64,000 bases of DNA, taken from Scilla litardierei. Taxonomy: Eukaryota; Streptophyta; Magnoliopsida; Asparagales; Asparagaceae. Below the pieces are notes generated by a model. That model saw only the letters and a list, made by a program, of their open reading frames with translations. It was not told the origin of the DNA and searched no databases. Numbering within the stretch: position 1 is the first letter of the stretch; every line of letters starts with the position of its first letter. The stretch covers positions 1 to 64,000 of the forward strand of contig JAULAV010002364.1 of NCBI GenBank assembly GCA_030789695.1, written 5' to 3'. This document shows positions 18,870 through 30,252 of the stretch, piece by piece. A program made the position numbers and the translations under genes.

Positions 18870-19730
18870 ATGTCTACCGCTTCTAAGAATATTGTCGCAG
18901 AGCTTAACAAAGGTGAAAAGCTCAACGGCGACAATTATAAACTTTGGTCAATAAAAATCCAATATGTTTTGGAGGAGCAAGATGTGCTCGAAACACTCCA
19001 AAACATAATGGTAGAACCTGAGTTGGGCAATACGGCCCAACACAAGAGGGACCGGGAAGCTTATGACACTTGGACTCGAAAGAACAAAATAGCACGTATT
19101 ACGTTACTGTCCGCGATGGACAATGACATAATGCGCCTATTTCGGGAATTCGACCTAGCTAAAGACATATGGTCTGAGCTAGAGATAAAGTTTGGTGGAA
19201 CTTCGGTTACCAAACTCCGCTCCTTGAATATTCAATTTGATTCGTACAAGATGCGGCGAGATCATTCTATGAAAAAGCATCTCCGCCACATGGCGAATCT
19301 TATATCTGAATTAAAGGATGCGGGTGTTACGCTGTCTGACGAACAGCAGATCCAAGCGGTCATTCGTTCACCTCCCAGATAGCTGGGATAACATGAAAAT
19401 GCATCTCACTCATAATGAGTGCATTAAAACTTTAAGCGATGTTTCGAAACACCTCGAACTCGAGGAAGAGCGGATTCAAGCCGCAAAACCAAGTGCAGAA
19501 GTGCACGTGGCCGCTAGTTCCTCACATGGGGGAAATAAGCGGAAGAATAAACGCTTAAGGTTTGTGAACGAACGTAAGCAAGAACCGGAGACCTCAAAGA
19601 AGACAAAGAACAAAAAGTGGCAAAAGAATGTGCACTCAAAGAAGAAAAACTTGAAGAAGATCAAGTGCTTTAAGTGCAACAAGTACGGTCACTTCGCCCG
19701 TACATGTACGGATGGAAGTGATAAGGTAAC
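18870..19730 (+). pseudogene. Copia-1 gag, one frameshift
   Basis: Gag of a Ty1/copia element; forms the particle shell and binds RNA. It starts MSTASKNIVAELNKGEKLNG at 18870. The gag core includes NYKLWSIKIQYVLEEQ and LISELKDAG. The frame shifts by one base near 19370 (compare IRSLPNGWDQMKMNLTYNE in Copia-2) and continues to a CCHC zinc knuckle, CFKCNKYGHFARTC, at about 19669-19707. The other domains are intact, so this is a recent break. Confidence 0.85.
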
Positions 19731-22700
19731 TTGTAGGACTAGTTACATATGTGTTTCTAGTTCCATGTTTCTTGCTGAATCTAACTATTTTTGGTTGATT
19801 GATTCAGGGGCCACAGACCACGTAGCGAAGGACAGAAGGTTCTTCGTAGAGTATCGAAAGATAACTCAAGGAACAAAGTGGATATACGTCGGGCAACAAC
19901 ACACGTGTTGAAGTCAAAGGCTTCGGAACATGCAAGCTAGTTCTCGACAACGGCCGGACTTTATTATTGCACGACATCCTCTTTGCTCCAGATATTAGAA
20001 GGAATATCGTTTCCGTGGTCATGTTAATGTCTTTAGATTATGAGTGGAGGTTCTATAAACAATGTGTTGACCTTGTTTGTAATAATTCTTTGATTGGTTC
20101 TGGTAATGTTTGTAATGGATTAATTGTTTTAAATACAATGAATGATGTTGCTTCTTCCATTAATGAAAGTTTTCATTTGACAAATGCTTCTAACTCTGAG
20201 TCTGAAATCATTTGTTGGCATGCAAGACTTGGTCATATTGGACCAACTAGAATGGATAGACTTGCCAAAAGTGGCTTGCTATCTAATGTTTCAAAAGTTG
20301 AAATGTCAACTTGCGAACATTGTCTTGTAGGGAAAACTTGTCGCAAGCCGTTTGGAACTGGCACAAGGGCCGAAGTTCCATTACAGCTTATCCATTCGGA
20401 CATTTGCGGTCCAATGAATGTTAAGACAAGACACGGGAAGTCCTATTTCATCACATTCATTGATGACTTCACCCGTTTCGGACATATCTATTTGATATCC
20501 CACAAAAGTGAAGCTTTGGCTTGCTTTAAAAACTATATGAGTTTAGTGGAGAATCAATTAGATCGCAAGATTAAGGTTTTGCGAACCGATAGGGGCGGTG
20601 AATATCAATCAATAAGTTTTAAGGAACTTTGTGATGAAAAAGGCATAGTACATCAGGTAACTATGCCTTACACTCCGCAACAAAACGGTGTTGCGGAAAG
20701 AAGAAATAGGACATTGATGGAAATGGTCCGTTCAATGATGTCTCAGGCAAATTTGCCTATCACCTTTTGGGGTGACGCATTATTAACGGCGGCATTCATC
20801 TTAAACCGTGTACCCTCGAAGTCGGTAAGTTCTACTCCTTATGAGTTGTGGAACAATAGAACTCCAGACTTAAGCATTCTAAAACCTTGGGGTTGTGCAT
20901 CTTACGCACATTTATCCTCTCACAAATATGGCAAACTTGGGCCACGTGGGAGGAAGTGTATCTTCATCCGATACGCTGAAAACTCCAAAGGATATGTTTT
21001 CGTCGGTCAAGAGGACAATGGAGGTCTTATAGAATTCGAATCGAGGGATGTTGTCTTCTTGGAAAATGAATTTCCAAGACAGGGTGAGATAAGTCAAGAC
21101 TTATCCTTGTTTGAGACTTGGGATCAAAAAGGATCGGAACGTTCGAGTGGGAGAAATCTTGGTGAAGAAGAAAATACGTTTCAAACTTCACCAATGGATG
21201 ATACGAACGATACCAATCCTATTCCGAGTGGGAGTGATGTTATTCCAAGTGGGAGTGATGTCATTCCAAGTGGGAGTGATCAAACTCAAACAAGACGTAG
21301 TAATCGGACGAGGCTAACACCTCTGAGATTTGAGGATGAATTTCCTCAAACATTCATGACATTACTACAAGATGATGACGAACCTGCAAATTTCAAACAG
21401 GCCGTCACATGCCCTGCCAAAGATAAATGGATAGCGGCAATAGAAGAAGAACTTCAATCCATGAAAACAAACCAAGTCTGGGACTTGGTTAATTTACCTA
21501 AGGGACGTAGAGCCATTGGGAACAAGTGGGTTCTCAAAATCAAGCATAAGGCTGATGGCTCCATCGAGAAATATAAAGCTCGCCTTGTTGCGAAAGGTTT
21601 CACGCAACAGGAAGGAATAGACTACGAAGAGACTTTCTCTCCTGTCGTGCGTTTTACCTCGATTCGCTTAATTCTGGCAATGGTGGCTTGTTTGGACCTC
21701 GAATTACATCAGATGGATGTAAAGACTGCCTTTCTTAACGGAGAACTAGATGAGGAGATCTACATGGAACAACCAAACGGGTTCGTACAAGAAGAAAACA
21801 AACATAAGGTTTGTAAACTTCGTAAATCCATATATGGTCTTAAACAATCCTCAAGGCAGTGGTATATGCGTTTTCAAGAAGTTGTTTTGTCGTATGGATT
21901 CTCCATGCTCGACGAAGACAATTGCGTATATATTAAGAGGATTAAAAACAAGTATATAATTATGTCTCTTTATGTAGATGACATACTTATAGCCGGAAAT
22001 GATAAGCGTCTTATATTGGATATCAAAGCTTGGCTTTCATCCTTCTTTGAGATGAAAGACATGGGTGAAGCTGCATATATCCTTGGGGTTAAGATCTCAA
22101 GGAATCGTTCCAAGAAACTTCTTTCTCTCTCTCAAGAGACGTATATAAAGAAAGTTTTAGAACGGTATAATATGCAGGACTGCAAGCCAATTGATACTCC
22201 AATAAGCAAAGGCGAGGGTCTATGTTTGGAGATGTGTCCCAAAGATCCAAAAGAAAAGAAAGCTATGGAAAAAGTTCCATACTCCAGTGCTGTCGGGAGT
22301 CTGATGTACGCCATGATGTGTACTAGACCCGACATTTGCTATGCTGTTGGTATGGTAAGCCGTTACCAATCCAACCCAGGGCAGGCACACTGGAAAGCGG
22401 TGAAGAGGATATTAAGATACCTCAAAGGGACTGCGGACTATGCGTTATGCTATCAAGGCAATACCTTGAGACTCGAAGGCTATACCGATGCTGATTGGGC
22501 GGGTGATCTCGACGAGCGAAGATCTACCTCGGGCTTTGTTTTCTTACTCGGGAATGGTGCAATATCCTGGAGCAGCAAGAAACAAACCTGCATCGCTCTA
22601 TCAACCATGGAAGCCGAGTTCGTAGCATTCAGCATGGCGGTCCAAGAAGCTGTTTGGCTTAGGAAATTCTTAGACAGGCTGACGAATGCCTCTGACTCGA

Positions 22701-22942
22701 GCACTGTTCCTATATACAGTGATAGTCAAGCTTCGATTGCCTATGTCAAAGATCCTAAATTTCATTGTAAGACCAAACACATTGACATTCGATTCAAGTT
22801 TGCGAAGGATTATGATAAACGAAAGGAAGTAGACATAGGATACATATCCACGCATGAGATGATAGCGGATCCCCTTACTAAGGCGATCCCCAGAGATGTG
22901 TTTTTCAAACACTTATCATCTATGGGAATGCGTAGGTGCTGA
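19731..22942 (+). pseudogene. Copia-1 pol: protease, integrase, reverse transcriptase, RNase H
   Basis: Domains in order. Protease active site LIDSGATDH is near 19796-19820. A one-base frameshift lies near 19890. Then comes a single frame to the stop at 22942. The integrase zinc finger (CWHARLGHIG ... CEHCLVGK) is near 20212-20335. The integrase core triad is IHSDICG (about 20390), RTDRGGEY (about 20585) and NGVAERRNR (about 20685). Reverse transcriptase has YVDDILIAGN at about 21971-22000. RNase H has YTDADWAGD (about 22480), MEAEFVAF and [10 protein letters not shown]. All catalytic residues I can check are present, so apart from two frameshifts this is the best-kept enzyme set in the window. 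It is spread over about 1070 residues. Confidence 0.9.
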
Positions 22943-23958
22943 GCTGTATCATGTAATATTTCCCATGTCTATAGAAGATCAAAATTTAATTTGCATACAA
23001 GTTTCTTACAAATGATTTTATATACATTTGTGTTTAAGTCTCAGCTATTTTTGTGTGTATGTCGGACAGATTAAGGTTGGCTCTCTCACATGAGCAACCG
23101 CCTTATCTTATCAGATGGATAAGATAGAGATGAGACTAGTTTAAAGTCAAAATCATTAGACAAATGATTTAGAGTCATGACTTAAACAAGATAGTCGAAT
23201 AAAAGATCTGCATCATACGGATGCTTACAAAAGATCTGAGATCTGTATCACAAGGATATAAAGATCTCATTGGATTTTTTAAATCCTATCTGTCTTATGC
23301 AGGATGAGAGTCCGTGAATATTTCACGAGTAGTAAGGGGACTCAAAAAGATAGGCACTGTGGTGTCTGATCTTTTCATCCGTACAACATCATTAAGACAT
23401 ACTCTCCCTGGGAAAGGAGTGATGTTGTAATACGTGTTCATACCACGTATGCATTTCGACCACTGAGTTAGTAGCAATAGTGTTTGCTATTATGTGAGAC
23501 TCAAAGGCCATATGGGTCTTAAATCTTACCCTCAAGGACTCCAATTGGTTCCTTTAGATTTGACGAGATGATCGCTATCTTAGCGTGTTACTAATGGGCT
23601 ATGGTAATTCGGCTCGGCGGGGCACGTTAGAAAAGCGAATCAAGTCAAGATCAGAAGGTTCACAAGAAGAGGAAGATTGATTTCATATTCACATTTGGAC
23701 TTTAATGATTCAAAGCTGGCCAGCCAATTGTAATCCAGATGGGATTCAATTGTTGAATATAAAGTATAAGAAATGTGAAGAAATAATCTAGGGTAAAGCA
23801 TGCGTTGAACTACTCAACTTTGCACCTTCGAGGTCGTTGTGTATCTCTAACAAGTGCACAACAACAGACTCTACGCGCATGACGGTCGCACGGTCTATTT
23901 CTCGGTATGATAGATGAAAGAACTAAGGGAAAGACGTTCTCTTACAATCCCCTCAAGT
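22943..23958 (+). other. Copia-1 3' non-coding region
   Basis: About 1 kb between the pol stop and the PPT, colinear with 32767-33770 of Copia-2 on the other strand. It is conserved between the two copies despite lacking an ORF. Two AGATCTGTATCA/AAGATCTGCATCA-type repeats lie at 23200-23260. Confidence 0.6.
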
Positions 23959-23970
23959 GTGAGTGGGAGA
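23959..23970 (+). promoter_or_regulatory. Polypurine tract of Copia-1
   Basis: GTGAGTGGGAGA directly before the 3' LTR. The same sequence precedes the Copia-2 3' LTR. Confidence 0.8.
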
Positions 23971-24218
23971 TGTTGGATATGGAAGACGTTTGTACACCCT
24001 TTTGGGGGATGTACGAGGGATTACGGACCTCGAACGTCGCGCACCACGAAGTCATGTGCAAAGGGAATCTGTTCCCTTGCGGAGAGGATCTCTGTATGAG
24101 CAGGAAAGTCGCATTATATATGCATAAGTGCATGTGACATATGGCTAATAAAGGGGGAATATCTTAAGCTTATGTTGTACCATGCATATGGTACAACTTA
24201 AGCTTATATTGTGCCATG
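23971..24218 (+). repeat. 3' LTR of Copia-1, truncated
   Basis: Only the first 248 bp remain, matching 16491-16737 with two substitutions and one inserted base. It ends in the loop side of hairpin 2 (GTGCCATG) and joins host sequence AGATGTTTCGCC directly. Confidence 0.9.
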
Positions 24219-24304
24219 AGATGTTTCGCCTGGGACTCCGCTTCCCCCTTCATCCCTTCATCATCCAGGTCATAGAGTTCTTGATGGTGGCCCTGTGCCA
24301 GCTG
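24219..24304 (+). repeat. 86-bp duplicated host segment beside Copia-1 (partner 16405-16490)
   Basis: AGATGTTTCGCC...GTGCCAGCTG occurs just left of the 5' LTR and again just right of the broken 3' LTR, with one difference (CATGGAG/CATAGAG). It is much longer than the 5-bp duplication made by copia integrases. Confidence 0.9.
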
Positions 24305-25934
24305 ACCCCGTATTCCATCGTGGTGTTGGTTGGGTTCATCATGATCTGCGACGTCCATGGCTTGGAGTCGTCCCTCCCCCTTTTCTTCCATTATTATCAG
24401 GTTCAGACGGTCGGCCGGGGGTCGTGGCAGCACAACCGGGCCCGAGCGGGGAGGGAGTGTTTGCTCGGCCTACCCCACTGGGTGGGGGACTGGAGCTCGA
24501 GCTTTGTTTTCGTCGTTTTTCCTAGGGATACTGAGATCTTGACATGTTGGGGAGGGCTATGTCAGTATGACTTGATGCTGACCCTTTCCGAGGCCGTTCA
24601 GACTACCATCCACCTTTTGTCGTCTCTGCCCTGAGAGGAGAGGTCGGTCTGGCCTCTGCTGGATGACCTGCTCCTCAAGACCATCATGTGGACCCCTGGT
24701 AGGCTCCCCTTTTTCATTTCCGCTTTCCCTCTCGCTTACCCTGATCTTCTTTCTTTCCGCAGAGATGGCGGGACGAGAATTCAAACGCAATGTCGATGAG
24801 CTCATCTGCCGGGGATCTAGCCATAGCCGTGGGAACCCCTCGAGCAGGCGCCTCACCGTACGGTGGAGGAGGATGTGCACCGGGCCAACCTGGCAGTGGG
24901 GAGATTGGAGCCTACGGTCGTGGCCCCACCGCTCGCCCTGATCGTGGTGGGTTCCTCCGCAGCAGAGACCGTGACTGTCGAACCTCCCTGCTCCATCTGT
25001 GCCGAAGGTAGCAACGGGGGCGCTGGCCCGGTGCCTCCTATGCCCACGGGTGGTCACGGCATGGGGCGGAAGCATTCCCCTCCAAAGTCCACGGGGCCCA
25101 GCGAGAAGAAGACGAAGAAGACTGGGGAGGTCCATCCTTTCGTGGTTCCCGGGGCGTTGGTCTCCTCGGGTAAAACCCTCCCGCTGGCCTTGGTGGCCAC
25201 CCCTGTCGACTCAGTCGAGCCGTCCTTGGCCGGGGCTAGGGGGGCCCTGTTGAACCTCCAGGCGGGCCCCAAGGTTACGCTCGGGGACTTGGTTTTTGCC
25301 GACCGAGCCGTGGCCACCCAGCTGGCGCAGAGCTCCGTCCTTCCGAGGGACCGCTCCCTCCTGGAGAGGGCTCCCTCCGACCGACTGACAGACTCTCTAG
25401 TCTAGCAGCTTCATCAGGTTAGTCGCCCTATTGCTTTCAATCATACCTTGTGATTCCTCTGGCTCACCTCTTTTGTTTTTGCAGGCCATGGTGATGGCCG
25501 TTGAGGTGCAGCGCCGGGCAGCCCAGGCGTCCAACCTCGAGGAGTCTCTGGCACGAGAGTGCTTGAGGGTTGAGGCGGCTGAGGTGGCAGCTGAAGAAGC
25601 CCGCATGGATGCCCTACAACTGCGGTGTCGGGTGGACGAGTTTGCATCCGAGGTACTGGACCTTCAGGGGGAACTGGCCGACTCTCAGAGGTTGGCCCAG
25701 GAGACAGAAGAAGCGTTTCGTCGAGAGATGGGCGGTCTCTAAAACGAGCTAGGGGCCCTGTGTCAGGCACTGGCCATGCATCCCACCCAGTTCGTCGAGG
25801 AGGTGGAGAGGGGCTATGAGGGGGTCCTGAGGCCACAGATTGCGAAGGCCCTCAGGGAGGCTTTCGACACCTATGAGGACCTCTTGGCCCACAGGATCAT
25901 GGGGGTCTTACGAGACTCTTTCCAGAGGTTCTAG
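24305..25934 (+). pseudogene. T1 antisense gene, third part with two introns
   Basis: Continues from 16490. It encodes YSIVVLVGFIMICDVHGLE and, after a one-base shift or stop near 24634, ERSVWPLLDDLLLKTIMWTP. Intron 1 is 24699-24762 (GTAGGC...TTTCCGCAG). The next exon starts EMAGREFKRNVDELI. A Pro/Ala-rich linker follows (24863-25405). Intron 2 is 25418-25484 (GTTAGT...TTTTTGCAG). A coiled-coil part follows (EVQRRAAQASNLEESLAREC), with a TGG-to-TAA type stop at 25740. The remaining frame EEVERGYEGVLRPQIAKAL ends at 25934. Confidence 0.7.
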
Positions 25935-26399
25935 GAGCATGTCCGACAGTCGCTTCTTCGACCCCAGCCAGGTCCCGAAGACCCTCCCTGCTCCAAGCAA
26001 AGCGAGGTGCCAGAGGATGCCTCCTCCTGGGCCCCAAGCCCCTAGGCGATGCTTCTTCCTTTTTGTTCCCCTCCCCCTCCCTTGCCTTGTAATACATAAT
26101 AATTTTTGGGGTATAATGTATAAAGCATTTTCGTTGGCCCTTGTGCCTCTTTGCCTCCTGCCATGTTCCTGGTTGTCTGGGCTTCCTACTGCCAGAACTG
26201 TTTCGTATAGGAGGAAGACTATAGGTCTTTTGAGTCGCAATCGCGATCAATCCGGTTGGGGACGTGATCCGCTGATGTCCCTTCATCATTCGTTGTGAAT
26301 GAAAGTGGTCCTCGGGACACCGTGCCAGTTGGCCCGATAGACTAGAGCCTCGGGGGTGTTCTCGGCCGACTTGCTGTGGCTTTCCCCTCCTCCGTGATC
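25935..26399 (+). terminator. 3' end of the T1 antisense gene, likely poly(A) region
   Basis: CCTTGTAATACATAATAATT and GTATAATGTATAAAGCATTT at 26086-26131 resemble plant polyadenylation signals (UGUA-type far element and A-rich near element). The same stretch follows the T2 and T3 genes (52225-52262, 58845-58880). No ORF in this segment. Confidence 0.5.
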
Positions 26400-27340
26400 C
26401 TCAGGCCAATCGGGTGACCGCATTGTGTATGGGGGCTTGCCATCGGTCGGAGGATCGGCCTGCTGGGGAGTTACCCCCAGCCTTTCAGCTGATCAGGTCG
26501 TCTGGGCCGCTGGTGAGTTATCCCCAGGCTTATACCCCACTGATGTTCTGATCCGCTGGGGGAATTGCCCCAGCCTTACGGGCGGCCATGTTGATCTACC
26601 AGCTGGGGGAGTTGTCCCCAGCCTTACAGTCGCTCGGGTCGGTTAGTCAGCAAGGGGAGCTACCCTCCGTCTTACGACTAACCGATGATCTTGCCTGCTG
26701 GGGGAGGTGCCCCAGCCTTACGGATGGGCCTGCTGATCGGCCCGCTGGGGGAATTACCCCCAGCCTAATAGTCGATCGGGTCGATTGGTCATTGGGGGAG
26801 CTACCCTCTGTTTTACGACAAACCGATGATCCCGCCTGCTAGGGAAGTTGCCCCCAGCCTAACGGACAGGCTGCTGATCAGCCCGCTGGGGGAGTTGCCC
26901 TAGCTTATAGTCGATTGGGTCAGTTGGTCAATGGGGGGAGCTTCCCTCCGTTTTACGACTAACCGATGATCCCGCCTGCTGGGGGAGTTTCCCCTAGCCT
27001 TACGGACGGGCCTGCTGATTGGCCTACTAGGGGAGTTACCCCAGCCTTACACTCGATCGGGTCGGTTGGTCAATGGGGGGTTACCCTCCGGCTTACGACC
27101 AACCGATGAACCCACCTGCTGGGGGAGTTGCCCTCAGCCTTACGAACAGGCCTGCTGATCGGCCCACTGGGGGAGTTGCCCCAGCCTTACGTTTGATCGG
27201 GTCTGTTGGTCAGCGGAGGGGGCTACCCTCCGGCTTATGACCAATCGATGAATCTACCTGCTAGGGGAGTTTCCCCCAACCTTACAGACGGGTTCGGTGA
27301 TCGGCCCACTGGGGAGTCGTCCCCAGCCTTCCGTCTGATC
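26400..27340. repeat. T1 tandem-repeat block with CTGGGGG hairpins
   Basis: Higher-order repeat. The core CTGGGGGAGTTGCCCCCAGCC is a hairpin (arms CTGGGGG and CCCCCAG) and recurs every 45-70 bp. It alternates with CTACCCTCCG-CTTACGAC-AACCGATGA, giving a longer period of about 170-190 bp. It lies between the convergent 3' ends of the antisense gene and gag. Confidence 0.85.
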
Positions 27341-27499
27341 CGCGTAATAAGTCCCTGCGTGGGGAGGGGGTGACTTTCCATTTGCTCCGTGATCGATTGC
27401 CAAGCTAGACACAGTGAGAAAAAGCAGAGCTGTATTAACACGGTTCTCTTTTCATTCCTTGAACCCAGGTGTACATTTGGAGGAAAATAAAGCACTCGA

Positions 27500-29148
27500 T
27501 GATGCGCATGGACACCTGAACCACATTCACCTTCTTCCCATTGTCCATCTGTTTGGATGTCCCTTCCCGGGGTAGTGGTCGGGTCGTCGATGAAATTCTT
27601 TAAATGGCCCCGGCTGACCAGCGTTTCTATATCCTTCTTTAAATGCCAACAGTCGTCGGTGTCATGGCCATTGTCCTTGTGATACTTGCATTATTTATCC
27701 TTGTCCTTTCCACCTCTCTTCATCCTCAGAGGCGGCTTGTTGAAGCACCCCATCCTTCAGAGCGTGTGCAAGGACAACGTCCGGGGCAGTGTTCAGCTTG
27801 GGGGTCGTGGCTCCTCTGTGTGTTGCTTCCCTTTGGCTTTCTTCTCCTTCCGTTGGTCGTCTTGGCTGTGGCACTCGCTCTCGTCACACTTGGATCCTCG
27901 TCTGGCCCTTGTTGGGTGACTTCCATCCTCTACGGCCAGTGCTTCTTCCGTCAGCATGTAATGCTCCGCCCGGGCTATGACCTCGGCGAGGTTTTTGGGC
28001 GGATCGTTGTGTAATGACTTTTTCGGGCCCCAGTGTCGGGGCCCTTTCTTCAAGTCCATTTTCACGACCAACTCGGGGCAGCTCTCCATGTTCAGTCTTT
28101 CTGTGTTGAAGCGACGCATGTAGTGTCGGACCCTGCACCACATTGAACAGGAGTTCTGAGTCTCGTTTTACTTGACATCCAGCCATGAACTGTTTGCAGA
28201 ACTATTGGGAGAGGTCCTCGAAGCTATCGATGGAGTAGTTGGGAAGGCTGTGATACCAGCTCCGTGCTGATTTTCGAAGGGTGGAGTAGAAGCCTCTGCA
28301 AAGTAGGGTGTCGTCGGCCCCTTGGAACGCCATGACTCCCTCATAATCCATGACGTGGTCCTCTAAGTCGCCCGCGCCATCATATTTCTCCAGAGTTGGC
28401 ACCTTGAATCTAGAGGGCACCCGTGCTTCGGTTATGTTTCTGGTCAACGGACAGTGGTCGCCCCTGGCTCCCCCCGGGCGTCCACCTGTGCTCCTACCGA
28501 GGTCGCTCCGCTGCGGCGAGCGAACGGGGTCACACCGGGGGCTTGCCCGAGTCCCCGTCGAGTCGGGTGCGGGAGTTGGTCGGCGGGCGCCCTTTTTCTC
28601 CCGTTGGTATTCTCGGCTCTTCTGCCTTCCTCGACAGGGACTTTCGCTCTGGCGAGGTCGGTCCCCTACGATTCAACGATCGATCGATCGCCGATTTGTT
28701 GAGCGCGATTGTCGAGACGAGGCTGTAACCAATTCATCTCTAGCTTGCTCGGGGCCCGCCTCCTCCTCCTACCGAGGTGAGGTGGGAGTGAGAGATCGCA
28801 CTGGGATGAAGTTCGGCAAGGTGAATCGCCTTTCTGGGTTGGTTGCTCCATCCCCGTGGTCGGTGACCACGGCCGAGCATAAAGGATGGCGGACCCCTCC
28901 CTGACCGAGGGCCCCAGTCGTCCCGTCTCCTAGGATAGATGGGTTACCGATGAGCTATTGAATCGTGGCGACCAAAGTATGGAGGTGGGCATTGGTCTCC
29001 TGGGCAAAGAGGTGGAGCTGCTCTTGGGTTACCGAGTGGGAGTCGCCCGTCCCCTCGGTGGTGTGGCTGTACTGGTTCTCGGGAGGGACGTAGTCACCCT
29101 CCTCATGGATGGGGTGCATGCGCCCCGAGCCATTGCAGACTGGTTCCA
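27500..29148 (-). pseudogene. T1 gag (Tat-like), broken
   Basis: Starts MEPVCNGSGRMHPIHEEGDY at 29148. A conserved gag core with VPTLEKYDGAGDLEDHVMDY and SARSWYHSLPNYSIDSFEDL lies at 28410-28202. The C-terminal part is Lys/Glu-rich, and the region before the missing protease has HKDNGHDTDDCWHLKKDIE. This DGxGDPExH and DCxxLKxxIE pattern is characteristic of Tat-lineage gag. Stops and frameshifts lie near 28950, 28750, 28200 and 27680. About 60 bp present in T2 and T3 near the stop codon are missing here (27490). Confidence 0.75.
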
Positions 29149-29179
29149 TTTTGGTGGTTTTGACGTGGTCTTGTTCGGT

Positions 29180-29197
29180 TCCCCCAGACTGCACCAG
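29180..29197 (-). promoter_or_regulatory. Degenerate primer-binding site of T1
   Basis: The minus strand reads CTGGTGCAGTCTGGGGGA, against TGGCGCCGTCAGTGGGAG in T2. The CG positions have changed to TG/CA, as expected from methyl-C decay. Confidence 0.6.
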
Positions 29198-29198
29198 A

Positions 29199-29214
29199 TG
29201 TTTACGGGTATTTT
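29199..29214 (-). repeat. First 16 bp of the LTR shared by T1 and T2, cut by Athila-2
   Basis: TGTTTACGGGTATTTT. The LTR resumes at 48311 with CTCACCTCAAGATC. Positions 29210-29214 (ATTTT) are the left target-site duplication of Athila-2. Confidence 0.85.
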
Positions 29215-29518
29215 TGATCGCTCCGTATTTTACACCCTTTTTCTGCATGTTTGCATGCCACTTTGATCGCTCATATCGCGTTTTTCACTATTATTCAACA
29301 ATATTGCGATGCTTTTCACGATTTCTTGTTTTTTGTCGTATTTCAGGAGAAATGGAGAGATTCGGAGTGATTTTGAGATCAAGAGGATTTGCACCCACTC
29401 CGGAGTATCACCTAAGACTCTTTTGAGGACTATTCGGTGATGAGAGACAAGTGGAAGAGGAAGGAACGTCGTGGGAGCGACGAGGAAGCGAAAAGATGAA
29501 GAATGTGCATCTGCAGCA

Positions 29519-29795
29519 TCTCACTCAGCCGAGTGAACCACCCACTCGGCCGAGCAAGGAGACCACTCGGCCGACCAAACCGGACACGCATCAACAGAAG
29601 GAATTGGGCGTGCACTCGGCCGAGTGACGATAGTCCACTCGGCCGAGCATGGAAATCCCCTCGCCAGAGTGGTATGGGAAAATCCACTTCAAAAACGGCC
29701 GACTTACTGTAAATTTACAGGCTTTTGACGATTCCGACTCGGCCGAGCAAGAAATGCCCCTCGGCCGAGTGAGTAAAGTCACTCGGCCGAGTCAC
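29519..29795 (+). repeat. Palindrome array ACTCGGCCGAGT, Athila-2 5' LTR
   Basis: About nine copies, including CACTCGGCCGAGTG and half-changed forms (ACTCGGCCGAGC, ACTCGGCCGACC). Confidence 0.85.
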
Positions 29796-29813
29796 CTTCC
29801 GGAGACAGACCCC

Positions 29814-29870
29814 CATACCCGTTTGCAAGAGATTTAGAAGAACTTTTTTGTTGGAACCCAGTTTAAACCC
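29814..29870 (+). other. Filler DNA replacing the promoter part of the Athila-2 5' LTR
   Basis: Where the 3' LTR has about 190 bp with two more palindromes and TATTTAGACC, this LTR has CATACCCGTTTGCAAGAGAT, a copy of half of its own hairpin H3 (30394 onward). It continues with TAGAAGAACTTTTTT, a copy of sequence just downstream. This looks like a templated repair or template-switch scar. Confidence 0.7.
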
Positions 29871-30252
29871 AGTTTTTGCCCTAGTTTAGAAGAACTTTTT
29901 GATATTTTTGGCAGCCTTTTTAGAGAGCTTTTTAGATCAATAGAGTTAGCTTTTCTCTTGGAGATTAAAAGGTTATTTTTGTTGGATGCTATTGGGTTCT
30001 CATTGGTTTGTCTCTCTTCTTTTCAAAAACTCCATTTTTATTGATAATTTCTCTATTGCAATGAATTGTGCTGAATTTTCTATTGAATTTCTTATGAATT
30101 TCATGATGAATAGTGAGTAGTTCTATTGTCCTAGGGTATAGGGATGAACCCTATGAACCTTATTTCTACTTTGTGATGAATTGGTGAAATCCTTGCTAGA
30201 ATTGATTAGGGTTAGGTTGGGATTGATTAATTACAGATAGCTAGGGATTCAT

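Larger units (their letters stand above)
16491..24218 (+). mobile_element. Copia-1: nearly complete Ty1/copia element in the T1 antisense gene
   Basis: Order: LTR, PBS, 1.8-kb leader with GGCC repeats, gag, protease, integrase, RT, RNase H, PPT, truncated LTR. The gag-protease-integrase-RT-RH order defines Ty1/copia. The part of the 3' LTR that is present differs from the 5' LTR at about three positions in 248, so the insertion is young compared with its surroundings. The 3' LTR lacks about 360 bp, and the host DNA on both sides carries an 86-bp duplication instead of a 5-bp one. Confidence 0.9.
3335..29214 (-). mobile_element. T1: gag-only Tat-like gypsy unit, split by Athila-1 and Copia-1
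   Basis: After removing the two nested elements, this is one unit of about 7 kb. From right to left it has a degenerate PBS (29180), a minus-strand gag (29148 to about 27500), a tandem-repeat block (26400-27340) and a plus-strand spliced gene (4699...25934), then the LTR. No protease, reverse transcriptase, RNase H or integrase motif is present. This resembles non-autonomous Tat-lineage elements that carry gag and an antisense gene; that comparison is from general knowledge. Confidence 0.7.

Noticed and set aside
27643..28014. Hydrophobic membrane-like ORF on the plus strand, also open at 53676-54086 and 60475-60810
   Set aside because: It is exactly antisense to the Lys/Glu-rich part of gag, whose complement reads as Leu/Phe/Val. 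Likely a compositional shadow, although it stays open in all three copies.
29814..29840. A sixth hairpin of the array
   Set aside because: Only the left half of H3 is present; no complementary right arm follows. It is treated as filler DNA.
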